Positions 36,451 through 48,348 of a DNA stretch of 64,000 bases are shown one piece after another. Under the pieces are notes generated by a model, which was not told the origin of the DNA, searched no databases, and saw only the letters and a list, made by a program, of their open reading frames with translations. The stretch spans positions 3,534,001 through 3,598,000 of the forward strand of contig CM051511.1 in assembly GCA_028015205.1 (NCBI GenBank), in the 5' to 3' direction. Source of the stretch: Mytilisepta virgata (Eukaryota > Mollusca > Bivalvia > Mytilida > Mytilidae). A program made the translations under genes and the position numbers. The stretch's first letter is position 1; each line of letters starts with the position of its first letter.

Positions 36451-36859
36451 TCTTCTGCTTCATAGCTAGAATTATACTTATACATATATGACAAATGGAT
36501 ATTGAAATAAAAATGTATGAAAAACGTGATGATTTTAACTTTTTAATTGTGAAATTCTCTTTTCGAGTAGTGTCATACCAGTGTCTCCAGCTTATGGCGT
36601 TTAAATTTCGCTGTTATACTTTACTGTCGTCAATGTAATTTATACTTGGCAGAGCGAAGTTACTGTCATATACATACCTAAGACATTGTTATGTTCAGTC
36701 TCTATTAATATCATCAGTCCATATATTTTACTGTCGTCATCTTGACTTGATTGATCGATCCAAATGAGAATTGATACCTTTAGAATGATTTCACATCTCA
36801 ATGGAATTGCCACACTCTCGTACTCTCACTTGTAATAAATATCAACAAAAGAATACCGA

Positions 36860-37420
36860 AGCGACAGAACAGTAGGAAATGTGCGTAAGATCGAAACCCA
36901 AAGGCAAGACAAACTCATGAGATTGCAACATTACCGACATACACCAAAAGAATACAGGTATCAAAAAGGAATAAACAACATATAATAAAACTTATCATAA
37001 TTGGAACAAGACAGCACAGAACCTAAAGCACTGACAATGTGAACTTTTACTAAAAACCGGGAGTGGCATCAGGTGATCCGGAAGGGTAAGCATGTCCTGC
37101 CCTGTTTATGATACGCATCACGCTGCAAGTGAAAACAAATCCACCGACAAGAAGAACAAAAACTACAAAACATATATCTGAATGAAATAAGATACATAGT
37201 AAACTAAAGAACTATAAATCAAGACGAGAAAAAACAAAAACACAAGCATTATGAACTTCATAAAAACAGGCAGTTAAATCAGGTTCTCCGAAAGGGTAAG
37301 CATATCCTGTTCTGTTAAAGGCTCCCGTTAAATTGCCATTGAGTAACATTCGGTGAAGGTTCAAGTCCGGTGATGTGTCAGTACCGTTAACTTAGCAGGA
37401 TGTACTTACGCTCCTCGAAT
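36860..37420 (+). repeat. Dispersed repeat family A, two adjacent degenerate copies
   Basis: AAAAGAATACCGAAGCGACA, then CCGGAAGGGTAAGCATGTCC near 37078, then a second CCGAAAGGGTAAGCATATCC near 37288. The same order is seen at 53640-53990. Confidence 0.6.
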
Positions 37421-38059
37421 TCCTGGTGTCATTGACGCGTTTTTTTTTGTTTTTGTTTTTTTTTTTTGTGGGAGTTCAAGTTCTGTGATTTTTGTGGTGT
37501 CTTGTTATGATTCTGTTTGGATTGCTTGTATTGTTGCTCCTTTGGTTGTGTTGTTTTTACTATGTCTGTGTTCTCACAAAATCGCCTTGCCTTTGTCTGT
37601 TTCAAATATTCACCGTAAAACATGTATAACAAAGGTAATGCTGTATAATATTGACGTGAATATTAATTCCGTAACGTAAATGTTTTCGAAAATTTTTGTG
37701 GAAATTGCTTTTGTATAGGAGTCGGATTTTATTACTTAGTATATGTTAAAATGTAAACCTGAAATAAATTAAGATACCAAATAATGCGTAACCTAAAATA
37801 AATACAGATACAAGATAAAATATTAAATATGAACAACCTACTTTTTTATACAAGGCATGTGATATATATGTACACAACGAAACATATGTTTGCGAAAACC
37901 ACAGATGTTAAAAACCACGGTGACTTATTTTACAACAAAAAATGATGTGTGTTTAGAAATAGCTAATTTAATCTAAGCGTAGAGCAATTATTTCGTACTT
38001 GATGTTTAGCGAATTTTATTTGAGCTATTCTTATTTTTAAAAAATCAATTAGTCTGAAA

Positions 38060-38690
38060 CAGTCAATTTTAAGCATCACTAAATTCTTTGATTCCAATTT
38101 TGCTGCACATGATTTGCACATTTCGTAGATTTACAAATCATCTTTGTACTCGAGGCCTGAAATGTTGACAACCAATACTACAGTCCAAAGAAGTTATGGA
38201 TAAAATTTTTTAAAAATGCCAAAATTACTAAATGGATAAAACCACCTAAGGACAGAGCTATGCACGAGGTAGATATATCTTAGTTGTAATAAATTTTTGT
38301 AACAGTTAATTTGAATTATCGCTTTTAGTAAATTCAGGAAATACTATAAAGATATTCGAAGGAATGGAAAATCGAAAAAAACTGACAAAGTCCGGACAAT
38401 AACGAAGACCAGACCAAAACAGTACAAACAATACACTTAAAAACTGAAAACATGAACAACATGGACCCCATAAAAAACCGGGGGTAGACACAGGTGCTCC
38501 GGAAGAGTAAGCAGTCTCTGCTTCATGCAGGACACCCGGCATGCTGCCCATATCAAATCTGGTATGAGGAAGGGACAACATCAATTGAACAGGTCCATTT
38601 TCATTTGGGAAACGGTTTTTTCATACCAAATCAACCAAATCATGATGACGTCCATAAAATCTTTATCAGGATAACTGCAACTTAGGAGCA
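38060..38690 (+). repeat. Repeat family B followed by family A
   Basis: B-type wording (CACATTTCGTAGATTTAC, GGACAGAGCTATGCACGAGG) runs into A-type wording (AAGAGTAAGCAGTCTCTGCT, GCTGCCCATATCAAATC). The contiguity suggests that A and B are parts of one larger element. Confidence 0.6.
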
Positions 38691-39493
38691 AAATCCCCAT
38701 GTTTGAGCAACTTTTCTGTCAGGAACTGGGCTCTGTCCAGGAAGTCAATCTCTAGAATAAGGTATGAGTTCTGGCGCTTCTAGAATGTCAAATATGGGAA
38801 GTTGACGATTTGAAAGTCAGTCATCCCGTTTGTTGTAAAATTTTGTGTTCAGATAACTTCTGAACTGGTAATAACCTCGGTGACTTACAAGTCCAGGTCA
38901 GTAAGCAATGAGTTCCATGGCAAGTAAGTTCTAAAGAAAAAACACCAATCACATAAACAAGCCTTGTCAAAAAAAATATTTGACAAGATTTGTTTTCCAA
39001 ATAACTCTTAATATTATACTACATTTATATGTCTGACCATGATATATAAATTATGTACAGTTCAACCAGTTTTTGAAATTCTAGCAAGCGATCACCTTGT
39101 TTGTAATGATGATGTATTGAGTTTAGAGTATGTGTTATACATCAGAGTGTCAGGATAAATAAGGTGGAGGTTTATCCTCACCACTCTTCAATGTCTGTAC
39201 CAAGCCAGACTATCCTGACAATTTGTTGTGTTTACTTTTGTGTTTAGTGCTCTTTTATTTTATTCTTCTCCGAATTTTTGTCTGTGGGGTTGATTGATTG
39301 GTATGTCATTTTCAAAATAACAATCCAAAGATACTAATATTAGATATAGTAAATTTATACTATGCTGTATACGATGCATTTCAAGGAGTTACCTCTCATC
39401 AGCAGCATTAAAACCAAAACATTTGGGAGACCAAAAACCAAACTTATATTTAACTTTCCTGTTATCCATTTTGTTGTTTTCCCAGACGAAAGT

Positions 39494-39499
39494 TTTATT
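39494..39499 (-). promoter_or_regulatory. Candidate polyadenylation signal of the Toll-like receptor gene
   Basis: AATAAA on the minus strand, about 155 nt downstream of the stop codon. Confidence 0.4.
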
Positions 39500-39654
39500 G
39501 TTCAGACACATTGAGCGTTTTAATCTTTTCTGATTTTGCAGTATGATTGTTCGAACATATAACGGAGACACAATAGTCATACAAGTTTTAATGTAGACTC
39601 TACTCTATGGGAACACTTGCGTGTGTTTGAAATAAACCTTATCCAAATTTTAGA

Positions 39655-42600
39655 TCAGTCTATGTGGGTTTTAAATGCCTTTTGCAATCGTTCATAACAA
39701 GTCTTTTCTTCTGTGTCTATATAAGAATAAGAGTTAATATAACGTTCAAAGTCTTTAACATAAGAATTCCCATCTCTTTCTCCACGGAACACTACAACTA
39801 GATGGTTATATTGTTCATCATTTGTTTTCTGTAGAGCCTCAGAGAAAGCATACTGCTGCATTTTATCCTGATAAATATCGTCAACAGTGGTAAGCAGAAT
39901 AGTATGAATAGAACTGTTAATAAATTCATTAATGCCCATCCTCAAATTCGTACCAGGTTGGATGTCCTCAGTACAAATGAATCTGTAATTTGGATTTAAT
40001 TTCTGTAATTTTGGGATAAATGTTTTTTGGCAGAAATTATTTTCATTGTCAGAAAAACTTATAAAGATCACGTTGTTTACTCTATGTTCACGGCTATTTA
40101 AACCCTCTAGTTCGTATGTGTATTTATACTTGCCATTTCGAGACCACCTTGTACAACACATTTCCTTTCGATAAGAAGATAAAACATACAGGATTTTTCC
40201 TATTCCGAGTGACTGATATGATAGGAGATATTTGGACATATCTTTCGACATTTTTCTACAATTTACCTTCTCTGTCCTGGATATTACCATAAGAAAATCC
40301 GGTCTTCTCGAACTGAATTTTTCGCATTCTGCTATTGTAAAGTCCATTAGAGTTTTATTACTTTCATCTATAAACATGTCATCTGTCGCTATTAGTAATA
40401 TATGCTTACTGAACTTGATAAGATGTTGAATATTTTTCTGAATTTTATATCCTGCAACAAAATCCACTACAGAGCTACGTGTGATAAAATCGCTTTGCAG
40501 AAGAGGAGCAATTAAGCAGTCTTGAACAAAAGTTGTTATATCTTTTGTGTGTACAACTGTTATATCTATAAACTCGTGCTCTTTGTGAAGTCTAAGATCA
40601 AACGGATGACAACCAGTTAGAGTAAAAAATTTAGTTTTTAATTCATTTCGATAAACAGTGGATATGATCATAAGACATACTAAAACTAATACACCAACTC
40701 CAATTCCGATTCCAATTTCCAGGAAATGATTTTCCACACATATAAAATCTTCATCTGGAACAGATATATATTTGTTGGTATTTCCTTGTCCGCTTTGGCA
40801 AGTGATGCGCTGTATATGTCTAACAATATCAATGTTTCTTAACATATACTTTTTCATCCAAAGTGTTTTACAACTGCACGCTAGGGGATTATTTTCAATG
40901 AATAAGGTTTTCAAGTTGATCTTCTCCATGCTCCGCGGAATTAAGGAAAGCAAATTATTATCAAGTTTCAAAACTTTTAAATTTTTCATTTGACTGAAAA
41001 AAGCCGCTTTAATTTCTTTTAACTGGTTATTTGATATTATTAGTTGGCGTATATATTTCAAATAGTCTTGCTTGTTGAGGACTGATATGAAATTATTTTC
41101 CAGCCACAAATCTATTATTCCAACTGGGGCTTCCGGTGGCATACTTGTCATCGCCGTGCCTCGGCAGTTGACTATTGTTATATTCTGGAGAAAACGTCCG
41201 AAACATTCGCAGTGTTTCGGACATGTTTTTCTATATACTCTCTCATACGTGTCCGTTTCATTGATTTTAAGAATAGATTTTCCTTCAAATTCTAAAGGAT
41301 ATTTACAGATCCAATCCTTGTAGAAATATTCCTCCCCTGACCAGTAACCAGTGGACTTGAATTGCTCCATCACTTTATTAAAATTAACTATGCCCGTGCA
41401 GCATGTTAAAGGATTGTCTTTTAAAATAAATTTGAAGTGTTTTAATATAACTAGCAGCACTGCTTTTGTCGAATCTTTTAAGGTTTCAGATACCCACAGT
41501 TTTTCAACTTTACTTCCGGTAATGTCAATAATTCTTTTGTCAATTGTTAATTCTAGATAATTTTGATTCAGTGAACTTCTTGAGGTAATAACACTTCTGT
41601 TTAGTCTGTTCTCATCCATACTTGATAATATATTCATAAAATTACCCAAAGACACATTTGTATATCTAAGTTGAAGTGTACGAAGGTGTCGCAAGTAAAA
41701 CAGGGAACCAGGAACTGCACGTAATGGATTGAAATTTAAATTGATATTTTCCATGTGTATATTGATATTGTGATCAATGTATTTTTCAAAAACTGTCAGA
41801 CGGTTCTTTGCAAGATTCAAATCAGACAAAAAATGATGATTATGGAATAAGTGATAAGGTAGCGATATTAAATTATTTTGTCCAAGGTTTAAAACTTTGA
41901 GATTTCGCAAATTATCAAAAATACCAGGCGGTAATTCACTGATCTCATTTTCACTTAAATCGAGATGAGTGATTTCTAAATGCTGGTCAAATACCCCAAA
42001 CTCAATTTCCTGTATTGTATTATTTTTTAATATCATTACTTGCAATCCACAAATGTTCTCAATCACTGGCTTCTTAATTTTCGAAATGAAATTATCCGAG
42101 ATCTCCAAATACGATAATCTTCCAGTAAGATTTATTTGATCAGAGTGTCTTATGCCATTCCTAGATAGTACCAATTCTCTACGAAATTTATTTGCCACGC
42201 TATGTAGATGAAAAGAGTCTATGTAATTATCTTGTAGATAATATGACCTTGACAGATTGTCCGGCAAATAAAATGTCTGTTCTGTCCACGGAAAATTTAA
42301 GGAACCTTCTATTTTACACGATAAAACCTCTACAGATTGAAGATATGGAAACTTTGCCTTTAAAACAGATCCTCTAAGTGTCCCATTACAATAAGCTATA
42401 GCTATCTCCTTTACCGTTAGTTGTGAGTGTTTGCAGTTCAATATTTGTTCAATGTATTCCATTTCATCCTGTAGTAATGAAAATATGGCAAAAACCTCCA
42501 GGTTCCTGAAGCCATCACATGAATGTTTTGAAGAATTTGAAGATGGCAAACTTTTAGATCTTGTCACAACTAAGCTTCGACTGTTTGTAAGTCGCAAAAA

Positions 42601-43005
42601 AATGTCCATGTTTCTAGGCTCAAATATACATCTTTGAACAATGATGTATCCGACTATATTTTCCAGCTTAGTTCGTTTTGGAGTAACAGCAAATGATACT
42701 TCCATCTCCTTAAAACAGCTGAATTTAAACATTCCGACAACAGTTGAGTTATCTTTCGGAAAGTTAAAATTTTGGAATATTACTTCCACATCAAGAAAAC
42801 AGGGTTTGTCATCATTTGGCAATTTGATTATATTGATGTGTCTTGAAATCGTCGGAATTTGCACATATCCAATGCTGTACAGAGGTGGTTCGTCGTTTGA
42901 TTGTATTTCAAATTTACAAGGTTGGTTATAACCTTCTATTATCAATAACGATGCTATTGGAAGTATTGTCAGAGTGGTGACTACTTGAGTTGCACTGCAA
43001 TGCAT
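39655..43005 (-). CDS. Twin-TIR Toll-like receptor (LRR-TM-TIR-TIR)
   Basis: This intact single coding exon encodes 1,116 aa. The ATG at 43005 is preferred: it starts a good signal peptide (MHCSATQVVTTLTILPIASL), and TATTGTTTCAG just upstream looks like a 5'-UTR acceptor, so the longer ORF start at 43044 would be intronic. The ectodomain has LRRs best seen at residues 296-450 (LEITHLDLSENEISELPPGI). An internal LRRCT/LRRNT cysteine cluster (CPKHCECFG) and a final LRRCT (NPLACSCKTLWMKKY) make it the multi-cysteine-cluster type. A membrane helix lies near 763-786. The cytoplasmic part is about 330 aa with two TIR domains: TIR1 about 810-945 (FIDITVVHTKD, DFVAGYKIQKNI) and TIR2 about 975-1116 (IFISFSDNENN, EDIQPGTNLRMGI). 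TIR1 lacks the BB-loop proline. Twin-TIR TLRs are, to my knowledge, described in bivalves. Ligand unknown; an innate sensing role is inferred. Confidence 0.9.
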   Translation of the reverse strand: MHCSATQVVTTLTILPIASLLIIEGYNQPCKFEIQSNDEPPLYSIGYVQIPTISRHINIIKLPNDDKPCFLDVEVIFQNFNFPKDNSTVVGMFKFSCFKEMEVSFAVTPKRTKLENIVGYIIVQRCIFEPRNMDIFLRLTNSRSLVVTRSKSLPSSNSSKHSCDGFRNLEVFAIFSLLQDEMEYIEQILNCKHSQLTVKEIAIAYCNGTLRGSVLKAKFPYLQSVEVLSCKIEGSLNFPWTEQTFYLPDNLSRSYYLQDNYIDSFHLHSVANKFRRELVLSRNGIRHSDQINLTGRLSYLEISDNFISKIKKPVIENICGLQVMILKNNTIQEIEFGVFDQHLEITHLDLSENEISELPPGIFDNLRNLKVLNLGQNNLISLPYHLFHNHHFLSDLNLAKNRLTVFEKYIDHNINIHMENINLNFNPLRAVPGSLFYLRHLRTLQLRYTNVSLGNFMNILSSMDENRLNRSVITSRSSLNQNYLELTIDKRIIDITGSKVEKLWVSETLKDSTKAVLLVILKHFKFILKDNPLTCCTGIVNFNKVMEQFKSTGYWSGEEYFYKDWICKYPLEFEGKSILKINETDTYERVYRKTCPKHCECFGRFLQNITIVNCRGTAMTSMPPEAPVGIIDLWLENNFISVLNKQDYLKYIRQLIISNNQLKEIKAAFFSQMKNLKVLKLDNNLLSLIPRSMEKINLKTLFIENNPLACSCKTLWMKKYMLRNIDIVRHIQRITCQSGQGNTNKYISVPDEDFICVENHFLEIGIGIGVGVLVLVCLMIISTVYRNELKTKFFTLTGCHPFDLRLHKEHEFIDITVVHTKDITTFVQDCLIAPLLQSDFITRSSVVDFVAGYKIQKNIQHLIKFSKHILLIATDDMFIDESNKTLMDFTIAECEKFSSRRPDFLMVISRTEKVNCRKMSKDMSKYLLSYQSLGIGKILYVLSSYRKEMCCTRWSRNGKYKYTYELEGLNSREHRVNNVIFISFSDNENNFCQKTFIPKLQKLNPNYRFICTEDIQPGTNLRMGINEFINSSIHTILLTTVDDIYQDKMQQYAFSEALQKTNDEQYNHLVVVFRGERDGNSYVKDFERYINSYSYIDTEEKTCYERLQKAFKTHID

Positions 43006-43192
43006 TTTTATTATCTTATCTGAAACAATATATAATACGTACATTTTGAAATTATATATTAGAATATATTAACTTCAGACACATAATATGACCTCGGCAG
43101 ATGAACAATACATGGTGTAGGGCCTATACTGATCAGTGTTTTGAATATATATTTTAACCCTTACAAATGAGAAAAACGAATAATATATACTT

Positions 43193-43324
43193 ATTGACTG
43201 GCTATGAGGGGAATAGTGAGTTTATTGTCCCCAAGATACCAACTATTGCCCTGAGGCGTAGCCAATGGCAATAGTTGATATCGAGGGGACAATAAACTTA
43301 CTATTCCCCGAATATGCAGTCAAT
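43193..43324. repeat. Foldback, about 58-bp arms
   Basis: The left arm ATTGACTGGCTATGAGGGG...CAACTATTGCC is matched by its complement on the right, with several mismatches. The loop is CTGAGGCGTAGCCAAT. It lies about 170 bp upstream of the Toll-like receptor exon, so it could sit in its 5' intron or promoter region. Confidence 0.8.
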
Positions 43325-44241
43325 AATTGTTTTATTATACCGAAACATTTTACCGGTCAATAGTTTCCTGTCAGTATTTACCGGTGATTAATTTTGGAAA
43401 CTACTCACCGGTAAACAAATAGTAAAATTAGTGTCTCGATTTTTATATAGAAAAAAACATTCTGAGGTATAATAATAATAAATAAATAATCGTACCTCTC
43501 ATGAGAAAAAAGATATATCCTGTTCTGATAATAACATGAATAAAAGGTTTTTTTCGTGAACAGAAAATAATCTGTTCCTGGTCTTCGTGAAAAATAAATA
43601 ATTTTTTATATGAAAATATACTTTCTATAAGACGAAAGACGAATGTTAAATGTGTTGGGTTAATGTTGATCTGAAACTGAACCGTGTAATACTGTCTTAA
43701 TTTGCCTCTCACAATCGACTGGTCGCTGCGTTATGTATTTCTAAAAACCAACAAGGATAGGGTGTACAACATGGAAGGAAAATAATCCGAACTTAAAAAT
43801 GACAACAAAAAAAAACAATACAAAAAAAAAGTAAGCGAATAAGATAAAAAAGACAATTCAAAGTAAAAGATAAAGGTGCAACGGATCAAAGAACTATTTT
43901 TGATAACAAACACATAAAAATTCCTAATCTCTTCAATGACAGAATTAACTAATTAAATAGAGATAGAGTTGTTAAGACATTTGCATCACCTACATGTATG
44001 AAAGTTTATTTTGGTTTTTTTTTTTAAGTTACTTAAAAGATCAAATCAGTAATTTTAACAAATTTTAATTAATGTTCGTTACAATTTGTGCCTTGATGTA
44101 TTACTTTTTAAAATATAGTAAATGCGAAATTTAGGAAACATTTTTATTTTAAATATAAAAATATTTACATCTTTTACAATTCTATTTTATCGACAGTTGT
44201 TCAAAGATTAACCAAATTTCTTTTTTGTCCATTTGCGACAC

Positions 44242-44539
44242 GGGGGGGGGGGGGGGGGGGGGGGGGTAATGGTATCTACATATGTGCGGCATAAAACGGT
44301 CTGTTATTTCTCACTTAAAATATGGGAAAGGTTTACTTTTAAAAAAAATAAATATGATTAGACCATATTTCCAGATTTATAAAATTTCGTCCTCGATTTT
44401 TCCCTCCGAACGCAAAAATCTTTAGTCTGATGGACTATTTATGATAATACAAAGTTAGAAAATAGGATCGGGAAAAAGGGACCTTTTATGGTTAGATAAA
44501 TGCTGGCAGCACACCTGTACCATAATAAAGGACTAATTA

Positions 44540-44607
<68 letters not shown>
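44242..44607. repeat. G25 tract, spacer, then C21-A47 tract
   Basis: The G run at 44242-44266 is followed by TAATGG; the C run at 44540-44560 is preceded by CTAATTA, a weak inverted arrangement. A long A run follows. It may be a MITE of the type at 56640-56932, but ends were not resolved. Confidence 0.6.
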
Positions 44608-44609
<2 letters not shown>

Positions 44610-45341
44610 ATTCCCATGATTTGTGACTGACTGAAAATTTTACAAAAGCGTTGAACTTATGTCTTAGTGTATCTGAGCAAAAAGCTGTTAAGGGATATTG
44701 CTTAACAAAACAAAAATTGAAATTTTAAAAAACTTTTGTACAGCTTAATTTAGACTCCTTACCAAAATAGAATCCAAGCCTGATTTACCATATCTGTCCA
44801 GTGTACAGCATACATGAAGAAACAAAATATTGAAGAAGAATCGGACGTCTATTCCTGACTTACAAATAAAGTATATCATTGAAGACAGAAATGAAAAAGG
44901 AAGATAAGATAATCAATATATTGGACAGTACAAAAATCCCCTTTTTTGTTACAGAAACTTATACAAACAAACTAGAGTGTAGAGATTATAAGCTTTAACT
45001 AAGGTGTGTCTGACATTGATAAAACTTATTACACCGATGTCTAAACAAAAGATAAAACGCTGCCGCTTGTCAATAAGGTAACGCATATAGGTTAACTCTT
45101 TAAACTACAACTTTTATATGTACTTGTTCAATTAAATACTAGCCTGAACCGATATAATTGCCGAGTTGTTTATTACAAAATGATTGAGTTTCGATGTGTA
45201 TTAAAATAAGACAATGTTACATGAAAGAAGAGTGGTATTGTTAATGAACCCATGCAATGCTGGAACGGCTGTTCCCAAGTCAAAGGTCGTTGTAATAATG
45301 AGCCAAGAGCTCATATCTTACAGTAAGATCGAAACGGCCCC

Positions 45342-45590
45342 TTAATATGGTGTATGTCGCCCAACTAACAATTTGTATTCTATTTCATAATTAGAGTGGC
45401 GTTTCACGTATTCGTCTTTCTTTTGATGCATTGGTAACCTACTGCCATCGACGACCATATTGGAAACAACAATAAAAATATCCCCTCCTCTCTTGCATCT
45501 AGTTTTGCCTTGATGATTATCAATTATTTCTTCCGTAAATTCGTAAATTATCCATGGGCAACATCTAGACATTTCCTCTAAACCTAAGGT
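45342..45590 (-). pseudogene. Possible decayed IL-17-like cytokine sequence
   Basis: The minus strand reads SRCCPWIIYEFTEEIIDNHQ, then KTRCKRGGD, SRLPMHQKKDEY and NYEIEYKLLVGRHTPY, then stops. The order CPW...CxC...LPVLxKK-C...YEYxxxLxVGCxC is characteristic of bivalve IL-17 proteins, secreted cystine-knot cytokines. Here the cysteines expected after KKDE and in VGCxC are replaced (Y, R, P). No signal peptide or first exon is visible. The ORF runs upstream into a (CA)n/C17 tract, which is not coding. A diverged duplicate of its 5' 100 bp lies at about 45640-45735. It is either a pseudogene or a coincidence of a conserved-looking ORF. Confidence 0.35.
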
Positions 45591-45602
45591 AGAATGATAT
45601 AA

Positions 45603-45633
<31 letters not shown>

Positions 45634-45640
45634 ACACACT
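45603..45640. repeat. C17 tract followed by (AC)n
   Basis: A homopolymer joined to a dinucleotide run, lying between the two halves of a roughly 100-bp duplicated segment (45490-45602 and 45640-45735). Confidence 0.9.
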
Positions 45641-45999
45641 TGCATCGAATTATGCCATGGTGCCTATAAAATCTTCTTCACTACATTGTTCATAGGCACC
45701 ATCTAGATATTTTCCCTAAACCTACAGTTATAACACATATGTTTGCCTTTACAGCCATACGATATAGAAAGAATTGTACAATTTATACCAAATCATACAG
45801 GAAGATTGGGTCATTTGGTACAGAAAACAAATGTAATACATAGGTATAAAAATAAAATATAGGTACTGCTTTCCTTATGGAATTATGAATTTCTTCGTTT
45901 GTAGATAAAGTTTGAACAATTCAACTATATCAGAAACTAGTCGAAGCATCGAACAAACAACAGAAAAACAAAGCGTTTTGCATTGATACATTGCATGTA

Positions 46000-47530
46000 A
46001 AAGAGTTATATTCAGTCTGGAAGAGCAGTCGAAATGTTAACAGAACAAAAAAAAACAAAAAAACAAAAAAATTATTTTGGAAGATGATATTCCATCAAAT
46101 TAGTGACCAGTTTTGATGACAGGCTCGAAAAGACATGCCTTGCTTAAACGGTAGCTTTTTGACCTCTCACTTGGCGCGTTGTATACTAGCTGTAATCTTT
46201 TAGACAGGGTGATTTTTATTTTGCAATATGATATTGATATTTCAAATAAAAATTAAATATCACTTATGTCGTAACAAATATAGTTGTTTTATCAATGCAC
46301 TCTTTGCCTCGTGTCACTATCTTAAATGACAGGTGACCCGGATGTTTAGCCGAAACAATCTACGATCATTCAATCTGAGCTTATTTGGAATTTTGCGTTT
46401 TTATATGCCAAACTTCTCTGTTTTTCTCGTTGTAAGGAAGAAATTTTAATACACAGAGGATGCTGAGGGTCGCGATGTTAACTTCTTTTCCTCCGAGATA
46501 TGTCTTGTGATAAGTACAAAGAGGTTAGCGGAAATGATAAATTTTGTTAAGGTTGTTCTATCCTTACTTTTAGATTTTACTTTTTTTTTAAATCGCCGTG
46601 ACACAAAATTGTGATCTTCCAAGCTTCTTCTCGAGGAAGATTTGGTATATTTTAGTCGCCTTTGTTTGCCCATCCATCTATCGTTTCCGAGAGTAACACA
46701 AACTTAGTTGCATGCATGTCAGTACATGAAAAAAATATTACTACAAATTTGTAAGTCATTACAGCATTAAAATTTTGGAAACTGAGTATTCCCCTGCATA
46801 AATAGATCTGTCCTTAGATGTTTTCGGCTTTATATATTTTGTCATCTTGGATTTGATTCGTTTTACATTGTGTGTGTCTTTGTTTCTATTTTCCAAATGC
46901 CTGGCCTTTAGCCGTGATGGACATAACATGAATTATCGATAGAAATAAGCTTAAAACTACAAAAATGTACTTTGTTTCTTTACCAAGTCATACTTTCCTG
47001 CCTCTGCATTGTTTCTACGTTTCTGTTTTGTGCTCTTTTGTGTTATTTTTTTTTGTTTGTCTGAGGGTCTGTCGATTAAACACAAAATTTAAAGAAATAT
47101 ATCTGCGCCCTGTGAGCAAGCATACACATTTTTGTTTTGGTTTGGAGATTAAAATGATACTAAAATGACTGTATTTGTTCACATATCGTTGTCTATTATA
47201 TTTTTTTGGGTGTAATTTGTTGACTGACTTTGTAGCTATATCGAACGTAATAGACATCTATCTACATCGTAGCAAGAAATTCTGCTTAAATCAGTGTTAG
47301 GGGCCATCTTAAACTTGTGCTGGGTGTGAGATATCGTGACTATAAGATGGAGAATAGCAATAATTGCTTATTTTTTGTTACATAAATGTAAGGATTTGGT
47401 GTTTAGTACCATAATAAGTCTCCTTTCATATTTTCTAAAAATGTACTATGTATTTTTTATAAACTGTCATTGATTGTTCACGTCAAACAATGTGGATTCC
47501 TGTTTTTTTATTTTTTTTATTTTTTTATTT
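46000..47530. other. No gene recognised
   Basis: AT-rich sequence with short ORFs lacking domains. It ends in a T-rich stretch plus a G17 tract (47537-47553). Confidence 0.4.
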
Positions 47531-48079
47531 TTTTTTGGGGGGGGGGGGGGGGGTTTATGGTTGTGCTTATTAATTCATCATCATATGCTGATCCGGGTTT
47601 TCAAAATTTTGATCTCGAACACTGCTGATGAGTTGTCAGTGCGTCAAATTTATTTACTAGGTATTTTGTGATAGATTTTATTAAAACTTGAACTTATATC
47701 GTTGTCAAAAATGTATTATTTATCTTTTATTAACTTTCATTGATCGTTGACGCCAAACATTTAATTCTGAACTATCGTTATCTTAAATATCTACTGGCGA
47801 GGTTCGTAGCTAGGTTTGAAGAATTCGACTGTTCTGGTATGTTTGAAAATGAAATCCTCTATTAAGTTTTGCAGATAATTACCGGGTCCATTGTCAGTTA
47901 TGGGTCCGAATATGTTAACATTAGCTTCGCTAGTTGTAGCAGGCATCTACCAATACAATAAGAAACAAACGTCTCTGTGATCGGCTTGGATTTATCTTTT
48001 GTTTATTTATATTTTCTCAAGATTTTCTTTTAAAAGATTTAGATTGTTATTATTATTATTATTTTCTTTGGGAGGGGGA

Positions 48080-48200
48080 GGGGCTGTAACATTTTAGGCC
48101 TAGAGCACAACTGATGAGTCGTAAATCGGCGATATGTATACATATTGTGCATCAAATTTGGTACTAGTATCATAGGATTTGTTTAGAGATGTGATATACC
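48080..48200 (-). repeat. Dispersed repeat family B, reverse copy
   Basis: CATTTTAGGCCTAGAGCACA, then ACTGATGAGTCGTAAATCGG: the complement of family B wording. A more degraded reverse copy lies at about 47600-47690. Confidence 0.6.
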
Positions 48201-48348
48201 AAAAATCCAACATCATATAAAATGTAGGGCGAGATTGACATTAAATCATAAATCTCCATTCATTAAATTATCTTATGCAAAGACATGGTACAATGAAATG
48301 CAAAGACATGGTACAATGAATACCAACACAACTATGTATAACGATTGA

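Noticed and set aside
40232..42931. Several + strand ORFs inside the Toll-like receptor gene
   Set aside because: Antisense shadows of a long, domain-rich minus-strand reading frame.
47474..47671. ORF through a T-rich and G17 tract
   Set aside because: Homopolymer translation plus repeat family B sequence; not a gene.
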